Shown here: piece after piece, positions 9,273-21,245 of the stretch | How positions within the stretch are numbered: position 1 is the stretch's first letter | Layout of the letters: each line of letters opens with the position of its first letter | Source of the DNA: Chamaecrista fasciculata | Taxonomy: Eukaryota; Streptophyta; Magnoliopsida; Fabales; Fabaceae | Length of the DNA stretch: 64,000 nt | Assembly: GCA_003254925.1 (NCBI GenBank) | Contig: QANZ01011603.1 | Location: 84,322-148,321 of the forward strand | Direction of reading: 5' to 3' | Notes under the pieces: model-generated | The model's input: the letters and a program-made list of their open reading frames with translations, nothing else | What the model was told of the DNA's origin: nothing | The model's database searches: none | Program-made: the position numbers and the translations under genes

Positions 9273-12200
9273 TTATGCTGTTTCGGTAGAAGGCTGCAAA
9301 AGCGTGGAAGAAGAGCTCAAAGGCTCATGCACAACTGAATTTGAAGAAACTGATATGGGATTTCCCTCTAACTGCAACATGATACTCCCCAGTATTTCAG
9401 TCAAGATTTTCTTGAATTCATCATCTTTAACCACCTTTCCATCGTCTGCATTTATCATCTTAAAAGCCTCGCCAATAACCTCATCCATCTGTAAAACATA
9501 CACATAAGCTTTGAATTTGAATAACTGGATCAACAAAAACACAGAACTTGTCTGCTGGACTGAAAACTGCTAGTCAGCAATATAAATAGCATCTTATTCC
9601 ATGAATCAAATGCAAACGCAGAGGAATTGTTGTTGTGAATTAGCATCATACCTCTGCAATTGCACCAACAGGAGGTAGGCCAGCAGATGGAGATACCACA
9701 TCTAGTGCCACCCGCAGATACTCCTTTGACATTTTTCCATTCCGATCTTTAGGCAGATTTTCCAAAGCCGAGTTTAAGGTCTGAAATCCATTACAGATTG
9801 ACAAATTAAATGCTTTGACAAAAGTTGATCAAGAATATGAAATATTTCAGGTAAATCCAATCAAAGCAAACCTTGTCTAGTTCGAACTTGTTGGATAATA
9901 ATCTCTTAACGCCATTCCCGTCAAAGGTGTTCTCACTGTGGGCAACAATGACGGGTTGCTCCCTAAGATGTTCAGCCACTCTTAAAGCCACTTTCTTAAA
10001 TTCTGCCAAAAATTTCTCTTGAGAAACAAGCCCTTCCCAATCAGGGCCAGCTTGAGATTGCAGAGCAGGTTCCACAACGTTGTTAAAAACCTAGAGTGAA
10101 AAAAAAAAGGTTGAATAATATTTTTACAATTAAGAGCATTGTTAAACATTATTGAAAGACTTGTTACCCAAGAATCAGATGTAGGTGGAATTCCTTGATC
10201 AACAGTGAGCTTCCCCAGTGCTTCAATTATATGGTCGCGGAGTGATGCATTAGGGGACTCAATTTGGGAGAACATGGATGCCATTTCTGGCTCATAACCT
10301 GGACTATTAATAAATTCAAATAGATCTTCCCCATCAATGCGTAGTATCACAATTGGATCTCGCTTCAACCCAGCAGCCATGCCCAATAGAATGTCAGAGA
10401 GGACCTGTTTGAACTCAGTCTTACTCACTTTCTCATCCTTCCCATGAGTGAATTCATTCAAGACCTACAGAATAAGTCAATAGATAATTTATTGCATAAA
10501 AAATGATTGAAGACAGTCAAGGAGTTTCATAGAACTTGGTCTCCCCATATATATATTGCTTGAAAACAGTGCTTCATAACCAACATACTAGAGGCGAAAA
10601 AATAAAAGAAAAAGAGCGCAGAAAAACCTCTATTTCGTTGTGGGGGTCTGAAATAGGTCACGTTATTGTACAATTATATTAACTCTATTTCCCTCTTGTG
10701 GCTACAACATCTTATGCTTTATATATTTATTGTTTGCTCGTCTTAAGCACAGAGTTGGTAAGACATTTGCTTTTCCACAAAGTAAGCTCACTAAAAATCT
10801 AAAACACCTTAGCCTGTCCCCACAAGCGCACTGCCTTCAAAAGGCAGTTAGGGTTAAAATCCATTGACTATAAAAGCACATTGACTTCTTGTATCTTAGA
10901 AGTCTAAACTTTCCAGTACCTTCTATGTATTAAAGTTTAGAATCTTAAGATAGTTTAAACAGCAATCATCACCAGTAGTTCATATGTAATAAAGGTTAAA
11001 ATGCCAGCTTGACATAGCTTTCACCGCATTTCTTTCCCCACTTTCTTAAAAGAAAGTTAAGTTAGACAGAAACGACATTTGCTAGGGATGCATCTTAATT
11101 TTTTAAGCATTTGGAAACTTATTTATGTGGCCGGTGAATGGAAAATTCAACCTTCTTTTATTGAATTTCAGACGAAGTCTGACATTTTATTATTTAATTA
11201 CTTAAAAAATTCAAATGCTTAGTTAACAAATGTAACCTGAAAGAGACAACGAAAAGCAAAGTGGAGCAGGAAAAGCAATTGCATTGAAAAAGCAGAGTCC
11301 CACAGAACCGACCAATCAATCCTAGGTACGAAATTTGTGGGGCAGAATGCGAAACCGAAAAGAATATTACAAGCATATTTTATGTCTAATTGTATATATA
11401 TAATAATAGCCCCATTCTCCATTAGCATGTTGAACATCAAAGAAAAGTATTTCGCAAATGGGCCAACTTATTGGACCCAATACAAAAGGATAAGTGGGAC
11501 TAATTCTTCTCTGGTCATGCCAAAACAAAGCTTGAAACGCATAGGAAGAATAAAATTATTAACAAGAAACCAACAGGAGGGGAAATGAAACAACTGAGAT
11601 GATGATAATGATTCCTAATAATAATTACAAAAATGTCAAAACGATAGAATTCGGAATAGAACCGAAAGCTTAACGAAAAGCAAAAGTCCAAGCATATGTA
11701 TGTATGTAACACCTCATTTTCTTATCAAGTAGGTTCACACTTGAGCTACGGTTTCTTCTCGCGTAATTATAGCTTCATTTTAAAGGTTTCCTCTAATAAT
11801 CCTTACTTAGTAGTTAATTAAAATTAGTAATCTCCATATCCTCCAAATGTACACATGTCAGAGAGTCCAAATCCAAAGAAATTAACCGAATGAAGTAAAG
11901 TAATTTTCAACATCACAACATTGCCAAAATCAGAAGCCAATTTCAGCGTAATCAGAGAATCAAAGATAACAGAACTATAATATGACTCATCTAGAACCCT
12001 GGAAAAGGGGGAAAAAAACAGATCGAGAGCTCGATAGGCGAAATTAGAAGGTGAAATTAAAAAGGAGCACAAACCTCAGAATAGATGTGATCGGAATCAG
12101 GATTAGTACCCTGAGCGGGCAAACCGAGAGCAGCACCGATATCGGCAACGGCAGGCTGAAGCTCTTTCACAGAGAGCTTACCATCTCCGTCTCGATCCAA

Positions 12201-12338
12201 TTCTTGAAACTTATGGTCGACGAAATTGGAGAAAACTTGGTGGTTCCCAACCAACTCCATTATATTGGAACCATCGAGAACCTGTCCATTTCCACCACCG
12301 CTTTTCTTCTTGCCTGCAGAGAGAAGTGTCTGCTGCAT
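9273..12338 (-). CDS. EF-hand calcium-binding family protein, five exons
   Basis: Coding exons on the minus strand: 12075-12338, 10168-10464, 9873-10091, 9652-9780 and 9273-9488, all with GT-AG borders and phase 0. They give a 374-aa protein. The start is ATG at 12336-12338 (MQQTLLSAGKKK); the long upstream extension of this frame has no support. A canonical EF-hand loop, DRDGDGKLSVKE, is at residues 48-59. Weaker EF-like segments include THGKDEKVSKTEF in exon 2, PKDRNGKMSKEY in exon 4 and INADDGKVVKDDEF in exon 5, suggesting several degenerate EF hands. A Ser-rich tail ends LLQPSTETA. The layout matches a conserved plant family of about 375 aa (Arabidopsis At4g38810-like, from memory). The function is a presumed calcium sensor with no known enzymatic role. 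No signal peptide or membrane helix is seen. Confidence 0.88.
10465..12074 (-). other. Large first intron of the EF-hand gene
   Basis: This 1610-bp intron lies between the donor GTTTGT at 12074 and the acceptor TGTAG ending at 10465. It is AT-rich and contains no recognisable gene or complete transposon. Plant genes often carry enhancing signals in a long first intron, but no specific motif is assigned here. Confidence 0.75.
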
Positions 12339-12442
12339 TTTGTGAAAGGGATTTCGCTTTTGCTTGTGAGTCCTGTGATTTTGTGCGCTTTTTGGGAGGT
12401 GGTCCTCGTGAGTCACACACGGAGGTCGAGTGACTAGTGACC

Positions 12443-12450
12443 TAGGGTTT
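12443..12450 (-). promoter_or_regulatory. telo-box-like motif upstream of the EF-hand gene
   Basis: AAACCCTA on the minus strand lies about 105 bp before the ATG. Telo boxes are common near transcription starts of plant housekeeping genes. A single copy is weak evidence. Confidence 0.35.
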
Positions 12451-12514
12451 TGCTTTCTGGATTTTCTTGAGATTCTGGAAGCGTCGATTGTTGGGCTTTT
12501 AATAATATGTATTA

Positions 12515-12577
12515 ACACGAGACGAGACGAGACGAGAGATTAGAAGAAGAAGAAGAAGAAGTAGTAGTAGTAGTAGC
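12515..12577. repeat. Simple repeats (GACGA)n, (AGA)n and (GTA)n
   Basis: Consecutive short tandem runs lie upstream of the EF-hand gene: four GACGA-like units, then AGA, then GTA triplets. They are probably length-polymorphic. Confidence 0.85.
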
Positions 12578-12597
12578 AGAAGGAAGAATATATCTAT

Positions 12598-12943
12598 GGG
12601 CCTGTTTGGGAACTTGTAAGTTCAATCCAATCTCAACCTATGAGATGAGATGAGATGATGTTGAAATTAGGATGAGATGGAGTGTTTGGATGGTTTGAGA
12701 GAAAATGATGTATAATAGGGTGTAAAATTATATAAAAGGGTATGTAATGATTGTGGTTGGTTGAAATATGATTATGGATTTTTTTAATTTGTATAGGGGT
12801 AGAAATGGTATGAAATAATGATGTTGAGATGAGATGAGATTATGTGCCACACAAACACCCAAAGTGGACTGTTCATCTAATTTTAGGTTGAGATTAGGAT
12901 TAAAATAGGATGAGATTGAAATGTATGGTTGCCAAACAGACCC
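12598..12943. mobile_element. hAT-like MITE
   Basis: Terminal inverted repeats are GGGCCTGTTTGG at the left and CCAAACAGACCC at the right, flanked by the direct repeat ATATCTAT (12590-12597 and 12945-12952; a ninth base T also matches). The 346-bp size, 8-9 bp target duplication and absence of coding sequence fit a non-autonomous hAT element. The interior has GAGATGAGAT repeats. Confidence 0.8.
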
Positions 12944-12952
12944 TATATCTAT

Positions 12953-15230
12953 CACTCAGAATTCAGAAATGGTGTCATCTGTGAAGCTCTCACACGTGGC
13001 TCATAAAACAACAAATAAATTTAAATTTGTGATATCGTAAAGGCCAAACATACGTAAAATGTGTTGCAAAAAAAATACGTGTTTTTTCGTCAAAATCTTA
13101 GCTGTCCTAAGTCCTAACTCCTAAATTAAACTTATAATAATCATTAATCAAGCACAGATGATTGAGTGACTATTGGGTATTGTTAATTTTATCTTATTAA
13201 TTTTAATTGAGAAAAATATAAATATTCCTCTTATATAATTTATATATATATATATATATATATATGAATCTATTTCTTTAACGAATCTTTTTATTTATTA
13301 TTAACATTAACATCCTTTTAAATTTGTTTTGAATGAATTTAATTTTTTTTTCGCAAAAATAGAATATTTGTACAATTTTTTTTATAAGAAATTTTTCGCC
13401 CAATACCCATTAGCCACTATAAATATTCTTGGATTTTGAGAGTTCAAATATCTGAATATTAAAAAGTCTGATTAGATTATAGATTGATTTGTTAAAAAAA
13501 TTATAGAGATACGAAAAGAACAGTATCCAAACAACCTCAATCGGAGGTCAAATGTGCCCACATATGTCGTCTAAAGTGGAGGCGACAACAAGTGTTTGTG
13601 TTGCAAGGTATGTTGATGTTAAGCCTCTATCAAACAAATAAATTCATGAGTTCTTTCCTTTTCATATAAATAGGAGTACTCACTCACTATTTCAATTACT
13701 AATGTGTTAGTATATTATTTTTCTCTCAAAATTCTTTTTCTGCATATTAGTATTTAAAATATAGTTCTACTTCTAACATATGAAATCAACATTTAGAGGT
13801 GAGCCATTATATTCTAATGGAGTAGAGATACTAGCAACATCCAAAATATTAATTAGCTATCTAAATTGATAGCTTCCTCAATATATTCAATATTTACTTG
13901 GAGTATATAATTATTATTTGCATTTGTCACCAGTCAAGCCTCGTAGCTCAACAAAAGTTATTTGAAAATTCTCATATCAATGAGATTTGATGTTTTGATA
14001 TATATATATATATATATTATATTTAAATTAATATGAATTTTAATTTGAAAAAAGGTCCCCTAACATTACTTTGTAGACAGTATTAAATTAAACAAGTTTA
14101 AAATTTACTTGATAGTCAAATGTACGTAGTCTATGTAAAATACAGTCACGTAACATTTTCCTTAAAATTTTATAAAACTTTATAAAAAATAAAATACTAT
14201 ATTTGATTTATATGAAAAGAATTACTTAATTCTTTCAAAAAATTGTTTTTTTTTCAATAAGTGATTGGTCTTAACAATAAACGACTTAGTACCGTTTGAG
14301 AATAATTTTAAGTTTGAGATTTTATAAATATAATTATTTTTAATTATAGATTATTTTATTATGATTAGAAATACAATACATATTCAATTTGAATTAAAAG
14401 GTTTCTGCTTCCGTTATCCGATGAAACAAACAAGTCCATATTAAAAATAGAATTGTTGGTGACACTAATCACTTTGTGGCTACAAGTCTAGAACACGTGT
14501 CCCCATCGGTATGATCAACTTAATATAAAACGCTTTTTTTTTTCAAATCCAGTAAAAAATAAAAAGTTTAGTGTCAGAATTTTCTATCAACAATTAGTCT
14601 TTGACACGTAAGATTCAACAATCAATAATGTTGAAGATTACCTATAGCGACTTTTTAATCGCCAAAAAAGATTACTCAATTAATTTAATTATTGTGGCGG
14701 TGGACGTAGACTTTGTAATTAAAAAATAAATCAGCGAAGGGAACGAATTGTTAAATGAAAAAAAATTAAATAAAATTATTTAAATTTTTATCATAAGATT
14801 TTTATAGCTATAAGTTTTATTCTATATTATTTATTTAATAAGTAATTATATCATAATATAAAATATACTCTTTTATTTTATTTTTAGATTTTGACAATTA
14901 ACTCAAATTTAAAATTTTAAAATATAATTGACATTACTTTAAGAATATACTTTTTTTTAAAATATTTTCTCCTCTTCAATCTTCATTTATTTCTTCTTTT
15001 CTAAATAGATGGATGAATAATTTTATTGCATACTAAATTCTATCATCATTTCTGTTGGATAATTATTCCTAGTCTTTATTGGATAAGGTAAGGAAAGTTC
15101 AGAAAGTGAGAGATGAGAAAATATCTTTAGAATTTAAATATCAAAATATGAGCCCAATTGAAAATAGGAGACCCACATTGTCTAAACTTAGGAGAGTGGA
15201 TGAGTTTCAAGCATATAAAATGATGGTCTC
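12953..15230. other. AT-rich intergenic region
   Basis: No gene is supported here. Visible items are a (TA)n run at about 13243-13264 and another at about 14000-14018, poly-T and poly-A tracts, and scattered short direct repeats. A G-box-like ACACGTGT lies near 14495 without a nearby gene. Confidence 0.6.
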
Positions 15231-15263
15231 AAGTACTGTTTGAACTTCAGGCAAAAAAAAAAG

Positions 15264-16062
15264 GTACTGTTTGAACTTTTTTTTTGGCCAATGAAAATAC
15301 AAAGAAAGCAAAAGAAAAAAAAATTAGAGATAAACTATCCTATGCTAGTAGGAGATTGAACTATAATAGCATACGTAAAGAAGTTGATGGTAAAATCACA
15401 TTATCAAATGTCAAATAATAAAGATGGGGTTGATGAACCCATACCTTTAAATACATCTCGTTGCCTCTACCCTTTACAATCCAAATGGTTGTAAGATTTG
15501 TAAATCTACCTATAGCAAAAGCATAAATTGATAAGAGAGCAATAAACAAATGCGAGTATTATCAATGAAAATATCACAATTCCAACCACCGCTAAAATCA
15601 CAAGAATCATCCTTATTAATCTTGAAGTAGAATGTGGAGAAATCCAACAAGAATAATAGTCCAACTCTTTCCAAGAAAAAAAGTGAGAGAGAAGTTCCTT
15701 TTCCAAATAAGTGTGTTTAGAAATAAAAGACTTACTCCACAATCCATTTCAAGTAGATTTCGAAGAAGAATAACTTATCTAAAATAAAAATCATCAATGA
15801 TTTTCTAAGATAAAGTTATCTCATATTACAGTCAAGTCTTCCATACTATAAGAACAGTAGAGAAGAAATCTCACACTACAAGAGAAGAGGAGAGACAATG
15901 ACCAAAACCACCATGGTGCATAGATGATGACAGTAACCACCACCAGTAGTCATCGCAATCACAAGAAGGGAATAGTAATTGATGCAGAGCACTTCGTAAC
16001 TGCCGCAGAGCAACTCCAAGAGAAGAAGTTTTTCTTAACTCTAGAGTTACTGTTTGAACTTT
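15264..16062 (-). mobile_element. Candidate retroposed insertion flanked by direct repeats
   Basis: TACTGTTTGAACTTT borders the segment at about 15265-15279 and 16048-16062. The left copy runs straight into a T tract, as expected of a poly(A)-tailed insert on the minus strand. A third, shorter copy at 15234-15247 next to an A tract suggests an earlier event at the same place. The interior has only short frames and I do not recognise its source. Confidence 0.45.
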
Positions 16063-16476
16063 GAAGACTAACTAAATCCTTTTTTATTTCCTTTTGTTTT
16101 TCTAGAGTAATGTGAGATGTAATTAAATATTTATTTTTAATAAAAGTACATATATGTATTTTTCTTTATAAACCAAAGATATCCACGAACAATGAGTAAA
16201 CTTTCTATCGCGGGTCTTCACTTAAGGGTAAACGGCGGGCTACATAATAATTTTCATATTTAAATGTGGGATTTAAACCTCCACCACATAATTAAGGGAA
16301 CAAATGAGGAACCACATCATGTGGTTAGAGTACAAGTATACTTAATTAAGGTTGTGGATTGTTTGAGATAATATTAATGTAAATACATAGTTACATACTG
16401 AAGATTTGATTATGAGAGCATTGGTTCGCAGGGTTACTTTAGTTACTGTATTTATTATAATGAAAATATAGAAAAA

Positions 16477-16867
16477 AAAATAGTTAAAATTATAAATTTC
16501 GTCCTCAAATTTTACATCAACTGTTAATTTCGTCCTCAATATATTTTTGTTGTCAATTTCGTCCCTAATATAATTTTATATTTTGATCAATTTTGTCTCT
16601 GGACTAACTTCTTTCACTAAATTAACGACAGACCGCATCTTATTTTCCAATTTGAGTTAGGATTTGAGTTTCTTTTTCTATCAATTTTACATTACATATA
16701 ATTAGTTATGTAGATTTTATTGTTAATATTTGACTAAAAGTAAGATCAAATGATAAAACTGACAAAAATGTAAAACATTAGGGATGAAGTTAACTTTAAA
16801 AGAAGATTAGGAACAAAATTGACCGTTAATGTAAACTTTGGAGACAAAATTAATAAACTTTTAGAGT
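16477..16867. mobile_element. Fold-back element, family A, copy 1
   Basis: Outer arms are inverted repeats (AATTTCGTCCTCAAA left, mirrored by GGAGACAAAATTAAT right). The central sequence, with AAATTAACGACAGACCGCAT and GAGTTAGGATTTGAGTTTCT, recurs at 40033-40377. There is no coding capacity. Confidence 0.7.
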
Positions 16868-17075
16868 ACTAATTAAATCATATATATATATATATACATG
16901 CAACAAGTGGAAGCTAGCTAGATATTAAAAGACAGTACATATGTAACTTAGTAACTAACTAGCTAGGTTCCCCTGGTTTTACATAGGAAAAAAGAAGGCA
17001 ATGAACAATTATATATAATGATGATCAAAATTGGAAGGTATGTAGAAGGAAATATAATGAAGGATTGATTGTTGA

Positions 17076-17444
17076 TCAGGAGGAATTAGGTGCATGATGA
17101 TGATGACGAAGTTGGGAGGTGAGATTGATAAAATGGTCTTCTTTGCAAGGAATAGTGAGACCCCCCATTGGATGATGAAACCCACACTCTTCCTCATACC
17201 TCTCTAGCAATTCCACAAACCAAGGATGGCTCAAATATGATATCGGTACCACATAACGCTTCCTCATCATCATCTGCAATTCCCCCACATACACTGCCAC
17301 GTGTCCCTTCGGAACATTATTATTAGTATTACTACTACTACTATGAGACTGATCATACGACTGATGATGATGATGATGATGGTGCTGCCTCTTCAGTATC
17401 TGCTTCGCATGATGATGAACCTTAGATAGCAAACGAACACCCAT
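17076..17444 (-). CDS. SAUR: SAUR-family protein, histidine-rich
   Basis: Small auxin-up RNA protein, 122 aa, single exon. In the family, SAURs inhibit PP2C.D phosphatases, keeping plasma-membrane proton pumps active and promoting cell expansion. The core lies at about residues 42-112: [45 protein letters not shown]. The first ATG in frame is at 17442-17444 (MGVRLLSK); the six codons before it begin with GTG, which is not a plausible start. Unusual features are histidine runs (three near residue 10, seven near residue 21, four near the end), a Ser/Asn linker and an MMMRK insertion in the core. It belongs to a different SAUR subgroup from the 92-aa cluster further right. Confidence 0.9.
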   Translation of the reverse strand: MGVRLLSKVHHHAKQILKRQHHHHHHHQSYDQSHSSSSNTNNNVPKGHVAVYVGELQMMMRKRYVVPISYLSHPWFVELLERYEEECGFHHPMGGLTIPCKEDHFINLTSQLRHHHHAPNSS

Positions 17445-17596
17445 ACTTAGCTTCCTAAACACAACGCTTTATAACTAGTACTACTAATTAAGTGGTCGAT
17501 CGATATATGAGGACTCAACTGAATATAATTGATCACTGCTATTGCTTTCTGTGTCTCTGTGTGTGTATACTATATATATATAATAACAGATATTGA

Positions 17597-17621
17597 CAGA
17601 TAGCAAACGAACACCCATACT
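17597..17621 (-). repeat. Duplicated SAUR start region in the promoter
   Basis: About 25 bp repeating the first codons of the SAUR (ATGGGTGTTCGTTTGCTATC on minus) recurs roughly 175 bp upstream of the true start, followed by unrelated sequence. If transcribed it would create an upstream ATG in the leader. Confidence 0.75.
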
Positions 17622-17699
17622 ACGACGTGAGGATTGATCACAAATTAAAAGGTATGTGCAAGTTGTGTATATGGTGACCAGTGACAACACAGAATTTGG

Positions 17700-18379
17700 A
17701 CCCACCATGATTTACATGCATCAAAGCCTCACATGGCTTTCATTTAGTTTCACTTCATTTACACTCACTTCATTCAGATTCCACATGTATGTTACACGCA
17801 TATACATCTCTGTGATATTCTTTATCTTTTCATGTTAAATAACATTTTTCAACATACTTAATTATCACTCAATTGACAATGCACGGCTAAATATATATAA
17901 AAGATATTTGTAGAAATGGATACGAAGTCCCAAACTAGATTAATGAATTATCTCTGGTAATAACTTAAATTCGGATACTAGCTTATGGTATACTTTTAAA
18001 AAAAAAATTAAAGAATTAAACTTTATCACAATACTTACTCATCAGATTCATGATGTATTGATAGTTAAAAAACTCAATTATTATTGTCTTGGTTGTATTG
18101 AATGAAGTTAATTAAAAAAAAAAAGAGAAAATGAAACGCCTGCAGTGTTGAGGAAAACCAAGTGCCGTGCACTGAAATCGAAATATATATTAGATAGACA
18201 TTTCAATTTGCCCATAACTATATTATTGGTTGACAGATAGAAATGGGCTCTCGACTCGATTCTTTCGGACCAATCCGTCTATTTTATATATACCAACTAG
18301 CAACTAACTATACGATCCGTACCCATCCATATAGTATAGATATAATCACAATAATTTGACTGCCATAAAGTATAGATAT
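17700..18379. other. Intergenic sequence upstream of the His-rich SAUR
   Basis: AT-rich, with no supported gene. It probably holds the distal promoter of the SAUR at 17076-17444. Confidence 0.5.
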
Positions 18380-18850
18380 AAGTTTCAAAATGTATGTTTT
18401 AATGTTTAATTTGGTATTTTATGTTTCAAAATATTTAAATTAATTTTAAATGTTGATAAAATATTTTATTTTGATCAATGACTATATTTCTCTCGTTTCA
18501 AATTCAAATGTAGTGATTTTAGAGTTAGGTAATGTTCTAAAAATATACTTTTTCTTCCCAATTATATTAACGTCGTCAGCAAATGAGATCAAATTGATCT
18601 TAAAAATAGACCGGTTATTTCACAATCAAACAAGTAAAATTGATCATATCTCTCTCATTTCAAGTTTGAATGCGACGAATTTAAAGTTACGAGTTACTCT
18701 TACCACGTTATTTGAATTAGAAATGAGAGACACGAGAAATATAACCAAATTCAATAGTTTGGGATCAAAGTAACACATTTTGCTAATATTTAATTAAGAC
18801 CAATTTAAACATTTTATTATGACATACATTTAGGACCAAAATTATCTTTT
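18380..18850. mobile_element. Fold-back element, family B, copy 1
   Basis: The ends carry TTTGGT/GGACCAAAAT-type inverted arms. The centre contains GCAAATGAGATCAAATTGAT and CTCTCATTTCAAGTTTGAAT, which recur in inverted orientation at 35665-36210 and more distantly at 39595-40018. An open stretch here translates to a peptide similar to one from the 35.8-kb copy, probably through DNA-level repeat similarity. Confidence 0.6.
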
Positions 18851-20022
18851 CATTCCTTTGACCTAATATATATTGTGTAAAATACATAAATTTCAAGTTT
18901 TGAAGGTACGTAATAAGAGTTACACGATTGGTTTCACTTATCAGATCCCATGTGTCTCACTCTGAATGTTCCTATAATTGCTACTATATACCTGACTTCC
19001 CACAACACCCACTACATATCTCTCAATTTAATTTCTTTACGATCTCAAGGCTTCTTCTGCCTCCAGTTTTCAGATTTAATTTGAATCATGCGCCTTCATG
19101 TTTTACTGTTCGACATATATACATGTCCTAAAGCTATATATTAAATTATTAATGTCAACTTGTTCTGGCAGACATGCAAATAGTAAATGCAAAAGGATAT
19201 GCAAAAGGATATGCAAAAGTAACTAGGAAATAGGAAGATTTTAGAAAAATAAAAGCTAGTCAAAGTAAGTGATATATCTGCGTTTGGAACTTGGAGGGTA
19301 AATGCATATATATATAGATGATCAAAATTTTGAATCTGGATAATAGAAAGTTAACCAGTTTAAAACAAGCAAGGAGGTATTAACCCATAATAAAAATAGT
19401 TATTTTTTAATATACAAATATATTATTTTTAACTTCATGTGTTAAAAATATAGAATTACAAAGNTCATAGAATCTAAGGATGAAAATTAATTTTAATACT
19501 TATTTAAGTCTAAGTTGGGATCACATAATATCATACTCATGATGATCGCTATACACGTATATAGTTAGCCACATACCAAATGAAAAGTGAAATATTAGCA
19601 AAATTAGGCTGGCAAGAGAATCAGTATGGGAAAAGTACAAAATCTGCAGAAATGGAGTATTGTCAGAAGAGGAGCATGAAATGGCTGCTTTAAAGGTTTG
19701 GGGAATGAAGTCAATCATCCATCAAATTGCAGCGTGATATATCTTCACATATGCAGTACTGACTGTTTTATGCATGCATGGCATTGGCACCTATATATTT
19801 ATATCCAATCACAACTTGTGAAATTATCACTTTTTTAATGTTGCATTTCATATTCAGATTTTCAGAATCTGTAAAAGGGCCATTAGATTATTGGTATTTA
19901 GCCATATATGTGTGAGTGTGAGATTGAAATCGTGTAAAGTGTTTGATTTTTATGCTTTTTCTTCTCCCAAGTGCAAATTAAAGTACTGTTATGTAATCAC
20001 TGGTACAAAGAATATTTTGAAT
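18851..20022. other. Intergenic region
   Basis: There is no supported gene. A short tandem GGATATGCAAAA repeat is at about 19185-19220 and a single N at 19464. A stretch near 18945-18990 (TGTCTC, then TATATACC) looks promoter-like, but no reading frame follows. Confidence 0.45.
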
Positions 20023-20027
20023 AAGGG

Positions 20028-20417
20028 TGATACGAGTATAAGTCCTTGGGAGAACCACACCTCAAAAGCTAGCTGTTGTTTTACTCTCAGCTAACTACCC
20101 GATGTGGGACTCGTATCATTGCATACCTCTTCGAAAGCTGACGTCCACGGCGGCCCACACTATCGACACTGGTTCATTTTCCACTTTTGGCGGCTCAATA
20201 CAACTTCCAGTATTCGGCACGGCGCATCGCACGTACCTTAATCCAGCCTATAGGTCGCCCCCTTCGTGTCGATCGGCTCTCAATGAATGCACCAATTGAT
20301 ACGAGTATAAGTCCTTGGGAGAACCACACCTCAAAAGCTAGCTGTTGAAGTTGGAAAGCCCAAGGCTTTATATAGTGTTTTACTCTCAGCTAACTACTTG
20401 ATGTGGGACTCGTATCG
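20028..20417 (-). mobile_element. TRIM-like miniature LTR element
   Basis: Direct terminal repeats lie at 20028-20118 and 20297-20417. Both begin TGATACGAGTATAAGTCCTT; the left ends CTCGTATCA and the right CTCGTATCG. They are flanked by the 5-bp duplication AAGGG (20023-20027 and 20418-20422). The left repeat lacks about 30 bp present in the right one. On the minus strand the sequence just inside the right repeat reads TTGGTGCATTCATTGAGAG, a plausible primer-binding site, which suggests minus orientation. The 178-bp interior has no coding capacity. Confidence 0.75.
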
Positions 20418-20859
20418 AAGGGTCTCAAATAATTCAAATGAATAATTTTTTTTCGAACAGTGTTGTTGTTTGATACATTGAATGCATACATTACACTGCC
20501 TCATCCCCATGAAGTTAGTAATACTATATACAGTTACTACCACATTTTTACCCTGTTTTTTGGTGTTTCTTCTTGAATATTTTAACTATATATATATATA
20601 TAATTATTATTTTTATATGTATTAGTGTTTTTAGAACATGATGAATTTGACATGTTCCTTTGTCCTTAGCTTGCATTATAGAATTTGTTGGAGGACTGTC
20701 AGAGCCAACTTGGCACTCTCTTTGCTTACCCACAGTTTTTCATAGAAACCGAAACGCCTCTGTTTCTTTCTTTCTTTATTTGAATATTTTTTCTAATTTT
20801 TCTATCTTGTCACTCACTAAATTATTTTAATAGTAAATTCATGATTTAGTTATTGAAAG

Positions 20860-21245
20860 ATGATGTATTGCTTAATTTAGTCTCTCTGAACGATAAAATT
20901 ATATTTAGTATTGGATCATTTTCTTGATATATTAATTTAAATTGGTCAAAGTGTAAATTTGATCCCTTATATCTTTCAAGTAAGTTGTTTACGTCATACT
21001 TAATAGAGGGACTAGAATTTAGGTGGGATTAATAGTGAAACCTTTTACAAAGATATACAACCAAATCTACAACCTGGCTAAAAGATGTGGGATCAAATCT
21101 ATAACAAAAAAAAAGATAAAGATCTTATTTGCAACGTGACCAAAAGATATTAGACCAAATCTGCAATAAAAAGAAATATAAGGGCTTGATTTGCAACCTG
21201 ACCAAAAAATTATTTAAGGACTAAAATGATTATTTAATATCAATT
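20860..21245. repeat. Degenerate fold-back or tandem repeat remnant
   Basis: Related phrases recur at short intervals (GGGATCAAATCT, AGACCAAATCTGCAA, TTGCAACCTGACCAAAA). The region ends in GGACTAAAATGATTATTTAA, like the right arm of the element in XIP intron 1. The borders are unclear. Confidence 0.45.

Noticed and set aside
12339..12518. Upstream extension of the EF-hand exon 1 frame
   Set aside because: Low-complexity, basic sequence upstream of a good ATG, overlapping the presumed promoter and leader. Family members start near MQQTLLSAG-like sequence.
17445..17462. N-terminal extension MFRKLS of the His-rich SAUR
   Set aside because: It depends on GTG as start. The first ATG gives the family-like MGVRLLSK.
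18928..19131. Possible additional SAUR on the plus strand after a promoter-like stretch
   Set aside because: TGTCTC and TATATA are present, but no VPKG or HPMGG sequence follows in any frame.
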